Origin: Palsa-870 sp039935415
GTDB lineage: Bacteria; Chloroflexota; Dormibacteria; Dormibacterales; Dormibacteraceae
NCBI GenBank assembly: GCA_039935415.1
Contig: JBDTKH010000008.1
Coordinates: 1-12,521 of the forward strand
Direction of reading: 5' to 3'
Length of the DNA: 12,521 nt
In this document: positions 7,001-12,414 of the stretch, piece after piece
How positions within the stretch are numbered: the first letter of the stretch is position 1
Layout: each line of letters starts with the position of its first letter
Made by a program: the position numbers and the translations under genes
Notes under the pieces: generated by a model
Told to the model about the DNA's origin: nothing
Databases searched by the model: none
Seen by the model: only the letters and a program-made list of their open reading frames with translations

Positions 7001-8981
7001 TCTGCACGGTTTGCTGCGACTGCTGCTGGCTGCCAGGCCTGTCTGAGCTGAAGGGGACCACGACCACCTGGCGGACAACGTTCTCGTTGCCGCCGCCGCG
7101 CTGGCCGCTGACCAGGGGGTCCTTGACGACGGGCATCATGCTCTCTGACCCGGCGGGCACGAAGCGCGACTTCACCGGGTCGAAGAGGTCCTGGTTCACC
7201 TGGACGCCGTAGAACGCCGCCTTGTCCAGGGATGTGGGGACATAGCCGGTCGCGTTGTACTCGAGCCGCAGGTCCGAACCCATGCCGAGCAGGAAGATGT
7301 CGCGCAGGATCGCTCCATTCGCGTCGTAACCTACGACCTCCGCAATCTGCGCGATCTTGCGGCGGCCGTCCGGCATGCGGGCCTGGTGGACGATGAGGTT
7401 GACCGCCGAGGCGATCTGCGCGCGCACGGCCTCGAAGGGGATGTCGATCGAGGCCATCATCACCATCGTCTCCAGCCTGGACAGGGCGTCGCGAGCAGAG
7501 TTCGAGTGGATGGTCGACATGCTTCCGTCGTGGCCGGTGTTCATCGCCTGGAGCATGTCGAGGGCCTCGGCGCCGCGGACCTCACCGACAAGGATGCGGT
7601 CAGGCCGCATCCGGAGGCTGTTGCGGAGCAGCTGCCGGATGGTCAGCTCGCCCTTGCCTTCGACGTTGGCCGGCCGGTGCTCTAGGGCGATGACGTGCGG
7701 GTGGTCGATCTGCAGCTCGGCCGCGTCCTCAATGGTGATGACGCGCTGGTTGTGCGGGATGAAGCGGGCGATCACGTTCAGGGTCGTCGTCTTGCCTGAT
7801 CCGGTGCCGCCCGAGACGAGGATGTTCATGCGACCGAGCACGGCCGCCTGGAGGAACTCGGCCATGGCTGGGCTCAGGCTGCCCTCGCGGGTGAGGTCCT
7901 CCATGCCGAGCACGGCGTCCTTGAACTTCCTGATGGTCAGCGCGGCGCCGTGGATGGCGGCCGGGCGGATGATCGCGTTGACGCGGCTGCCGTCGGGGAG
8001 GCGCGCGTCGACCATCGGGTTCAGGCCGTCGATGTGGCGGCCGGTGGTCGCGACCATGCGCCGGATCGTTTCGAGCAGCTGGTTCTCATCTTCGAAACGG
8101 ACGTCGGCCTTCGTCAGCACACCGCGCCGCTCGATGAACACCTGGTCGGGGCCGTTGACCATGATCTCGCTCACCGACCTGTCGTGCAGCAGGCTGTCCA
8201 GCGGGCCGTAGCCGACCGCCGCGCGAAGGATGATGTCGGCGAGTGCCGACTTCTCCTGCGAGGTGAGCTCGATGCCGTCGTCGGAGAGGAATCGATCCAG
8301 GTGCGTGCGCACGGCGCGCGAGAAGGCGAGCGTGTCGCCGGTGGTGAGGCCCACGTCGCGGATGAGGGCCAGGCGATCGCGAAACTCGTTGGCGAGCTTG
8401 GTGAGGTCGCGGCCCTGCCGGGCCGCCGACTCCATGATGTCCGAGCGGCGCCGCTGTAGCTGCGGCACCGCAGTGGTCGGCGCCCACATGTCCACGAACT
8501 GCATCTCGAGCAGCGAGCTCGATGAGGCGACGGCCGGGATGATGCGCTGCCGCTCGGTCAGGCGGATGTTGATCGCGACACCCTCGCCGTCCGGCTGCTG
8601 CCCCGGCTCGATGTATGCGGCGATCCACTCTCCATCGCGGAAGCGCAGGATCGCCTTCCGGGCGGAGCTCTTGTCGCCGGGGTCTGCCTCGAGGTTCGGA
8701 TCGTCGACCGAGCCAAAGACCACGTACTTGACGTCGCGTTCCTGGACCCAACGGGCGCGATCGAAGTCAGGCGCCGTGTAGACGGGGTAGCCGTCTCGGC
8801 TGAACGTGCGGGCGTCGGACTCGCCTTCTTCGAGGCCGCCGTCGAGCCGGTGGATCGCCACCTTGAAGCGAGGGCGGACCAATGCCGGGGCGCCGTTGGA
8901 CGCCTGAAGCGGTGCTTCCGGCGGGGCGCCGGCGGTGCTCCCTTCGGGTGTCTCCGGCGAGGTGGTTTGAACCTCGCTCAT
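4083..8981 (-). CDS. cpaF: CpaF/TadA pilus ATPase fused to class III adenylate cyclase, STAND-type ATPase and helical repeats
   Basis: A single uninterrupted 1632-codon frame. Residues 35-165 form a small N-terminal domain of uncertain type. About 180-605 is a full CpaF/TadA ATPase: Walker A GGTGSGKTTT (Lys397), Asp box IEDAAELQ (417-424), Walker B ILVGEVRG (Glu467), His box GHDGSMSTIHSNS (483-495) and the usual C-terminal tail ending near DLFDP. About 620-765 is a Gln/Pro/Ser/Ala linker, and 766-915 is helical. About 925-1090 is a class III cyclase with all six catalytic positions: Asp935, Lys975, Asp979, Asp1031, Asn1038, Arg1042. About 1105-1400 is an AAA/STAND ATPase (FVDREQERL; Walker B LLIVLDDLQWAD) whose Walker A reads GAPGIGAS, with Ala1143 replacing Lys. 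About 1475-1600 is TPR-like. ATG 8981 is preferred over ATG 9059 because AGGA lies five bases upstream. CpaF alone normally covers about 450-600 residues. It converges on the TadG-like gene. Confidence 0.93.
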   Translation of the reverse strand: MSEVQTTSPETPEGSTAGAPPEAPLQASNGAPALVRPRFKVAIHRLDGGLEEGESDARTFSRDGYPVYTAPDFDRARWVQERDVKYVVFGSVDDPNLEADPGDKSSARKAILRFRDGEWIAAYIEPGQQPDGEGVAINIRLTERQRIIPAVASSSSLLEMQFVDMWAPTTAVPQLQRRRSDIMESAARQGRDLTKLANEFRDRLALIRDVGLTTGDTLAFSRAVRTHLDRFLSDDGIELTSQEKSALADIILRAAVGYGPLDSLLHDRSVSEIMVNGPDQVFIERRGVLTKADVRFEDENQLLETIRRMVATTGRHIDGLNPMVDARLPDGSRVNAIIRPAAIHGAALTIRKFKDAVLGMEDLTREGSLSPAMAEFLQAAVLGRMNILVSGGTGSGKTTTLNVIARFIPHNQRVITIEDAAELQIDHPHVIALEHRPANVEGKGELTIRQLLRNSLRMRPDRILVGEVRGAEALDMLQAMNTGHDGSMSTIHSNSARDALSRLETMVMMASIDIPFEAVRAQIASAVNLIVHQARMPDGRRKIAQIAEVVGYDANGAILRDIFLLGMGSDLRLEYNATGYVPTSLDKAAFYGVQVNQDLFDPVKSRFVPAGSESMMPVVKDPLVSGQRGGGNENVVRQVVVVPFSSDRPGSQQQSQQTVQTTGSGPSQTMASTPEMQEEMRKLIDAARSAVADLQAASPAASAKPSEGSPVVSLTPSSAPSSAPSPAPSQSPAPSFAAPSRVVQPGFASPSNYPEGPEEAGAGSYQANQTLQAATAMARATTALGNLAAANTGYVGMLPTVRTSEGVGPAGATRRIQAVIESLISRRNLNLRLAPAITQAFEGAELKASDYSSEAKISKESAARELRQAVGAKLLQTVRYPQGEAGFRASQDLLRAVAEGLGQPVNASAPLTPETIIGSLAVGQTEGTVTIMFTDVEGSTRLLSTRGFTESHEIMKAYETIIEDKVAEHAGRRIKGLGDGFMISFGSGRHGVECALEIQKAIAEYSKQNPERKVRIRIGLNTGEVVEEAGDIFGAAVNVAARVAGKAKGGEILVSEVVRQLVGPMAEMKFKFRGRYKLKGFPDRWRLHEVTAGEVREAHRVLPTGDGFVDREQERLDIRMVLDRAATGSGSMLFLTGAPGIGASRLASEVAIEAANKGWMVLSGRCGEQDGAPYAPFREVLAAAVSSSTSKTLQDAAGQNGPLLSHLAPALRQKVRGMAARSDVAADKLREQLFHAVFDFFTGVQGAKPLLIVLDDLQWADEATVLLLRDLAERVGGSHIVVLGTYWDSELDSARPFGTVLSRLLRRRRAQRFALGRLSDREVEKMVAGMSEVPLSPVQVIGIQAATEGNPLFVEHSFLYMAESESMLGGSGRVQASYTEEDLELAQSVRGLIGRRLERLSEPAQRMLVAAAVVGRDFDIALLEAFGELSGHELREALEEGTRGQFLASAGADRFRFAHDIVRQRVLAVLPLPRLQAYHLAVADTLERVYGRSAGERAGEIAHHLYQAGTAADPVRTSTFLALAARNALNVGAFEEVLRLVETALLLLPGDKIRERAEALSMRGEALWGLGRIDDTKAAWKGAAQRFEELGDEKAAAAIHARVGHLESHNRKAREDEPEPVPEPAVEAEEPV
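6807..6838. repeat. 12-bp tandem repeat in the linker of the cpaF fusion
   Basis: The unit GGACGGGGCAGA occurs twice in full (6807-6818, 6819-6830) and two thirds of a third time (6831-6838). On the coding strand it encodes a Ser-Ser-Ala-Pro repeat in the low-complexity linker between the CpaF and cyclase parts. It is in frame, so copy-number changes would alter linker length without a frameshift. Confidence 0.8.
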
Positions 8982-8986
8982 GTCGT

Positions 8987-8990
8987 TCCT
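8987..8990 (-). promoter_or_regulatory. Ribosome binding site fixing the start of the cpaF fusion
   Basis: On the minus strand AGGA is followed by ACGAC and ATG (8981). This places a proper Shine-Dalgarno at the MSEV start. The longer in-frame ATG at 9059 has none and would add 26 residues unlike the family. Confidence 0.6.
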
Positions 8991-9066
8991 GTTAAAGCCC
9001 TGGGCGGGATCACGGCTTTTGGCGTCACGGATGCTAGCACCGGCCTCCCGGCCCTCCATCCAGTTA

Positions 9067-10071
9067 TCAAGAGAAACGCTCGGGTGGCCGCCGTCGGTCC
9101 AGCACCCATTTCGAACCCGGCATCCTCTTGGCCACGCCCTTGACCTCGGCGGCCCGAGAGGCCAGGGAGGCGGCGCTCGTGTAGCGGCCGGGCTCGGCGA
9201 TCACGATCCCGATGGAGACCGAGACGAGAGGGGTGCGAAGCGTGTTGCCGTTGCGCTCCTCCGATTCGATCCAGCCACGTTCGCGGTCGATCGGGTCGTA
9301 GAGCGCGGGCATCGCTTCGTCGAATCGCCTGGTGACCTCGCTCGCGATCGTCTCCGCAAGGTTCGGATCGGTGAGGATCACGAAGTCGTCGCCACCCACA
9401 TGGCCGGCAAAGTGTCGCTGCGAGTAGTTCTCTTCGAGCACCTCGAGCACGATCGTCGCGAGCGTCTTGATCACGTCGTCGCCGCGCAGGAACCCGTAGT
9501 GGTCGTTGTAGCTCTTGAAGGCGTCGATGTCGGGATAAAGACATGCAAAGCGGTCGCCTTCCGCGAGCCGCCGGCCCATCTCGCGCAGGATGTCGCTGTT
9601 GCCGCTCATCCCGGTCAACGGGTTCAGGTCTCGAGTGGTGGTCGATCGGCTCATCACGGCTCGAAGGCGCGCCACGAGCTCTTCGGGGATGAACGGCTTG
9701 GTCACGTAGTCGTCCGCGCCGGCGAGCAGGTGCTCGACTTTGTCCTTCAAAGAATTGCGCACTGTGAGGAACACCACGGGTATCAGCCGCGTGCGGAAGT
9801 CGCTGCGGATTTCGGCGAGGATCTGGTCGCCTGTCATGTCGCCGAGCATGAGGTCGAGCAAGATGATGTTCGGCCTCCATTCGACCGCCGCCTCGTGGGC
9901 CGAGTGCCCGTCGTCGACCGGCACGCACTCGAACCCGGCCCGCTCCAGCACTCGCTTGACGAGGCGGAGCACCTGCTCGTCGTCATCGACCACGAGCACG
10001 ACGTCGCGATGGGGGAGAAGAGCGCTGGCGACAGCCTCTTTCTCCGGCCCCATCCTTCTCGTGGCCGTCAC
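9067..10071 (-). CDS. Response regulator with receiver and divergent GGDEF (GGDDF) domain
   Basis: A 334-residue two-domain protein. The receiver (about 22-140) has the acidic pocket DDDE (29-32), phosphoacceptor Asp73 (LLDLMLGD), Thr103 and Lys125 (TKPF). The GGDEF-like domain (about 150-325) has the DIDAFKSYNDHYGFLRGDD substrate/metal region (181-199) and signature GGDDF (226-230) in place of GGDEF. No RxxD inhibitory site stands at the usual distance before it. Diguanylate cyclase activity is therefore possible but not assured, since the fourth signature residue is catalytic in studied enzymes; GTP or c-di-GMP sensing is an alternative. The start is GTG 10071, overlapping the stop of the preceding gene as GTGA, so translation is probably coupled to the mini phosphoacceptor protein, a likely phosphodonor partner. 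An in-frame ATG at 10053 has a purine run directly abutting it, making it a poorer start. It ends 85 bp before the cpaF fusion. Confidence 0.88.
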   Translation of the reverse strand: MTATRRMGPEKEAVASALLPHRDVVLVVDDDEQVLRLVKRVLERAGFECVPVDDGHSAHEAAVEWRPNIILLDLMLGDMTGDQILAEIRSDFRTRLIPVVFLTVRNSLKDKVEHLLAGADDYVTKPFIPEELVARLRAVMSRSTTTRDLNPLTGMSGNSDILREMGRRLAEGDRFACLYPDIDAFKSYNDHYGFLRGDDVIKTLATIVLEVLEENYSQRHFAGHVGGDDFVILTDPNLAETIASEVTRRFDEAMPALYDPIDRERGWIESEERNGNTLRTPLVSVSIGIVIAEPGRYTSAASLASRAAEVKGVAKRMPGSKWVLDRRRPPERFS

Positions 10072-10313
10072 GAAGAGTCCGCGGGCTGAGTGGGCTCCGG
10101 CGCGTGGGCCCCGGGTCGGCGCAGCTTCTCGGTCATCGCGATCGCGCGCTCCGCCGCCATCCGGACCTCGCCGATGTCGTTGCGCACGGCGTCGGGATCG
10201 TCCGTCTCCTCGGCGATCAGCTCGCTGTAGTTGACGATCACGGCGAGCAGGTTGCGGAAGTCGTGGATGAGGGTCCGGCTCTCCAGCTCGGCCAGCTCGT
10301 CGCTCGAGCTCAC
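10068..10313 (-). CDS. Stand-alone histidine-kinase DHp (HisKA-like) mini-protein
   Basis: An 81-residue protein that is essentially one histidine-kinase dimerisation/phosphoacceptor hairpin. Helix 1 carries an H-box, RTLIHDFRNLLAVIVNYSEL, with candidate phospho-His17 (HDFRNLL resembles the HD[FL]NNLL type of hybrid kinases). Helix 2 is DIGEVRMAAERAIAMTEKLR (about 48-67), followed by a Pro-rich tail. No catalytic ATPase domain follows within the protein. GTG 10313 is chosen because it makes a GTGA overlap with the stop of the upstream HATPase gene, mirroring the GTGA overlap at its own 3' end; GTG 10334 would add seven residues. The neighbours are an HATPase protein upstream and a receiver protein downstream, so it may be the middle piece of a split kinase or a phosphotransfer intermediate. 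The fold assignment rests on motif reading and the function is inferred. Confidence 0.72.
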   Translation of the reverse strand: MSSSDELAELESRTLIHDFRNLLAVIVNYSELIAEETDDPDAVRNDIGEVRMAAERAIAMTEKLRRPGAHAPEPTQPADSS

Positions 10314-10729
10314 AGCCGCTTCACCAGCCGCCACCTGTTGAGCTCGCCGTCGCGCCGGTATCCGAGCTCGTCGAGGAGCGAGTTCGCCATCGCGAGCCCA
10401 CGCCCGCTCTCGCTCAGCGGATCCGGCATGCCGCGGTTGAGCAGATCGTGAACCGGCGGACCCTGGTCGACGAACGACGCGAGCGCCGCCTGCCGCTCCG
10501 TCCAGAGCGCGTACTCGATCTGGTGATCGTCGCCTGCGGGCCGGCCGTGAGTCAGCACGTTCGCCCCAATCTCGGCGAGCGCGGTCTCGAAGAGCATGAG
10601 GTTGCGGTCGTCCGGTCCTCGACCGATCGACTCGCGCAGCCGTTGAACAGAGTCATGCAGCGTCTCCAATCCTTCGTCCAGGTGGTTGAGGGTGGCATGG
10701 AACTCGAAGCGCTCCTCCGAACTGACCAA
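10310..10729 (-). CDS. RsbW-like anti-sigma-type serine kinase / HATPase
   Basis: A 139-residue GHKL ATPase of the anti-sigma factor type. The N-box is FETALAEIGANVLTHG (about 47-62, with Glu and Asn for Mg-ATP), the G1 box is VDQGPPVHDL (about 87-96) and the G2 box is SESGRGLAMANSLLDEL (about 105-121). Known relatives (RsbW, SpoIIAB) phosphorylate a STAS partner on Ser and hold a sigma factor or other target. A STAS gene sits 2 bp upstream, which fits. No sigma factor is encoded in the window, so the target is unknown. The next gene overlaps by 4 bp and supplies a lone His-bearing helix pair, so the HATPase could instead or also serve as a trans-acting kinase domain. The start is TTG 10729; no in-frame ATG precedes the N-box region, and the strong GGAGGAG at about 10712-10718 lies inside the gene. 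Confidence 0.85.
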   Translation of the reverse strand: MVSSEERFEFHATLNHLDEGLETLHDSVQRLRESIGRGPDDRNLMLFETALAEIGANVLTHGRPAGDDHQIEYALWTERQAALASFVDQGPPVHDLLNRGMPDPLSESGRGLAMANSLLDELGYRRDGELNRWRLVKRL

Positions 10730-10731
10730 TC

Positions 10732-11073
10732 TCAGAGGCCAGTGAGGGCGTCCTCGACACTGGCGTAGTAGGGGAACACGCGGTCAAGAGTGGTCAGCTC
10801 GAGCACGACCCTGACTTGCTGGTTTGGTGCGGCGAGTCGCAGCTCGCCCTGCGAGCTGCGAACCTGCTTCAGCGCGGCGATCACCGAGCCCAGGCCTGTG
10901 CTGTCGACGAAGCTCACGCCTTCCATGTCGATCACGACTTTCGATTGGCCGTTTTTCAGTGCTTCGCCGATCGCCTCTTTGAACGTGGGAGCACCCGCAA
11001 CGTCAAGACGTCCGGTGGGCGCCACCACGGCGACTCCGTTGTCGGCCTGCCTGGTCTGGACCTCGAGGCTCAA
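10732..11073 (-). CDS. STAS-domain anti-sigma factor antagonist (RsbV/SpoIIAA-like)
   Basis: A 113-residue single STAS domain. It has the opening strand VAVVAPTGRLDVAGAPTFKE, the central VVIDMEGVSFVDSTGLGSVI with phosphorylatable Ser58 (DSTGLG), and a normal C-terminal helix (VRVVLELTTLDRVF). In partner-switching systems the unphosphorylated form binds the anti-sigma kinase and releases its target, and a PP2C phosphatase regenerates it. All three roles are encoded here in adjacent genes, the phosphatase divergently. The start is TTG 11073, with no ATG alternative and a poor Shine-Dalgarno. It is the first gene of the minus-strand cassette STAS-HATPase-DHp-receiver/GGDEF, which runs on towards the cpaF fusion. 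Confidence 0.92.
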   Translation of the reverse strand: MSLEVQTRQADNGVAVVAPTGRLDVAGAPTFKEAIGEALKNGQSKVVIDMEGVSFVDSTGLGSVIAALKQVRSSQGELRLAAPNQQVRVVLELTTLDRVFPYYASVEDALTGL

Positions 11074-11152
11074 ATGCGGTTGCTCAATGCGTGGGGCACG
11101 CGATGACTATATGCCACGGAGTCTTGAGTTGAGCCTCTCTACACTGCAGGGC
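11074..11152. promoter_or_regulatory. Divergent promoter region between STAS cassette and receiver-PP2C gene
   Basis: A 79 bp spacer. On the minus strand TATAGT (11111-11106) matches the -10 consensus at five of six bases and predicts a start near 11099 with a short leader to TTG 11073. On the plus strand TACACT (11140-11145) ends seven bases before 11152, so a leaderless transcript beginning at or next to GTG 11153 is possible. No good -35 is seen for either. Both calls are by eye. Confidence 0.3.
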
Positions 11153-12286
11153 GTGAACACGCCGATCGATGGCCAGCGCTTGCTCATCGTCGATGACGAA
11201 GAGGCCCTGGCGAGGGTCATGGAGCGAACTCTCCGCAGCCGTGGATTCGGATCAGACCTCGCGTTCACCGCGGCCGCGGCGAGGGCGCAATTCGAGGCCA
11301 AGGATTATGCACTCGCAATCCTGGACGTCCGGTTGCCAGACGAGTCGGGTTATGGGCTGCTCGAGGAGCTTCGACTGCGGCGGCCTGACACAGCGGTGGT
11401 GATGATCTCCGGCGTCGACGACCCGGAGCTGGGCAAGGCCGCGCTCGAGCACGGCGCTTATGCCTACATGGTCAAGCCGGTAGGCGCAACGCAGCTTTAC
11501 CTAACTGTCGTGAACAACCTGCAGCGGCGCAGCCTCGAGCTCGACAACCGCGCGAACCTTCAGCGCCTCCAGGGGATGGTCGATGAGCGCGCCGAGCAGA
11601 TGCGTCGCGCTGCGGAGCTGCAGGCCGGCATGCTGCCTGCATCGCCCTGGCAGGACGAAGGGTTTGAGCTGGCGGCTCACTTCACGCCCGCGCGCGAGAT
11701 CAGCGGCGACTTCTACGACTGGTACCGGACCGACGAGGGCCAGGTGATCCTGACGCTCGGTGACGTGATGGGCAAAGGCCTGCAGGCCGCGCTCATGATG
11801 GCGACCGCACGAGCCGCACTCCGCGGGTCAGCGGGAATGTCGAATCTCGAGGACGGCGTGAAGCGCGCGGCCGACGTCATGGTCGCCGCGCTCGAGGTGA
11901 ACCACGCGTACGTCACGGCCTTTCACTCGGTCTTCGAGCCTGGGACGGGCGCGCTGGAGTACGTGGATGCGGGACATGGGCATGCGCGACTGCTGCGCGG
12001 GGTGACCGGCCAGGAGGTGCTTCCGTCGCGCAGCGCACCGATCGGGATCTTCCCCGACACGCAGTACCTCGTCGGAAGGGTCACTCTCGATCATGGAGAC
12101 ACGCTGGTCGTGTTCTCCGACGGGTTGCTCGATCTGCGGCCCGACCTCGCGACCAAAGAGGTGCAGCTGCCTTACGAGGCACGTCGCGCGACAACTGCGC
12201 AAGACCTCGTGAACATCCTCGCGCAGGGTGCGCAGAGCCGCGACCTGTTCGACGACGTGACTGTGCTGGCCCTCAAGCGTTTCTAG
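11153..12286 (+). CDS. Receiver-PP2C (RsbU/SpoIIE-type) serine phosphatase
   Basis: A 377-residue response regulator with a phosphatase output. The receiver (about 8-122) has DDEE (14-17), phosphoacceptor Asp58 (AILDVRLPDESG), Ser86 and Lys108 (VKPV). A charged helical linker, probably coiled coil (about 123-160), leads to a PP2C domain (about 165-377) with metal-binding Asp186 (SGDFYDW), Asp204 (LGDVMGKG), Asp323 (FSDGLLDL) and Asp367/368 (DDVTVL). The expected substrate is the phospho-STAS protein encoded divergently. The start is GTG 11153: it leaves eight residues before the first receiver strand, and the codons upstream (11111-11152) have a lower third-position GC content than the gene. 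ATG 11111 is the alternative, adding 14 residues with no Shine-Dalgarno. The frame continues open further upstream only as antisense of the STAS gene. Its stop codon coincides with the first bases of the tandem repeat that follows. Confidence 0.92.
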   Translation: MNTPIDGQRLLIVDDEEALARVMERTLRSRGFGSDLAFTAAAARAQFEAKDYALAILDVRLPDESGYGLLEELRLRRPDTAVVMISGVDDPELGKAALEHGAYAYMVKPVGATQLYLTVVNNLQRRSLELDNRANLQRLQGMVDERAEQMRRAAELQAGMLPASPWQDEGFELAAHFTPAREISGDFYDWYRTDEGQVILTLGDVMGKGLQAALMMATARAALRGSAGMSNLEDGVKRAADVMVAALEVNHAYVTAFHSVFEPGTGALEYVDAGHGHARLLRGVTGQEVLPSRSAPIGIFPDTQYLVGRVTLDHGDTLVVFSDGLLDLRPDLATKEVQLPYEARRATTAQDLVNILAQGAQSRDLFDDVTVLALKRF

Positions 12287-12414
12287 GCGCAGGGGGAGGA
12301 CAGGAGTCCTCCCCTGCGGAAACCCCTCCTCTCCTCGGCAACGATGCGTGGGCCTGGAAGGTGGCGTGCTGTTCGACGGCCGAAGTGAATTCGGCCTCAG
12401 GCTCCACATGGCAT
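12284..12414 (+). repeat. Two-hairpin structured repeat, copy B
   Basis: First unit of a tandem pair with a period of 130-131 bp. It starts TAGGCGC, sharing its first three bases with the stop codon of the phosphatase gene. Hairpin 1 is 12289-12317: arms GCAGGGGGAGGAC (one extra G) and GTCCTCCCCTGC, loop AGGA. Sixty nt later comes hairpin 2 (12378-12396): arms GGCCGAA and TTCGGCC, loop GTGAA, then a CACATGGC motif. No T-run follows either hairpin, so it does not look like an ordinary intrinsic terminator, though it may still stop transcription or protect the mRNA 3' end. Confidence 0.85.

Noticed and set aside
7357..8211. 284-codon plus-strand frame antisense to the CpaF core
   Set aside because: Lies opposite the most conserved part of the ATPase; Ser/Arg/Met-rich translation with no family resemblance.
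8982..9066. Own promoter for the cpaF fusion (TAGCAT with an upstream TG on the minus strand)
   Set aside because: Only four of six bases match and no -35 is seen; co-transcription with the upstream cassette is as likely.
8980..10089. 369-codon plus-strand frame antisense to the receiver-GGDEF gene
   Set aside because: Opposite strand to a protein with intact receiver and GGDEF motifs; no motif in the antisense product.
10790..11110. N-terminal extension of the receiver-PP2C frame
   Set aside because: The frame is open but runs antisense through the STAS gene, and the residues have no receiver features; the protein should begin at 11153 (or 11111).
12289..12317. Hairpin 1 of copy B as a Rho-independent terminator
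   Set aside because: Strong GC stem but no T-run after it, and the same hairpin occurs inside an operon and in tandem, so a repeat-family explanation fits better.
11828..12409. 193-codon minus-strand frame covering the phosphatase end and the repeat
   Set aside because: Antisense to the PP2C domain and extends into the non-coding structured repeat.
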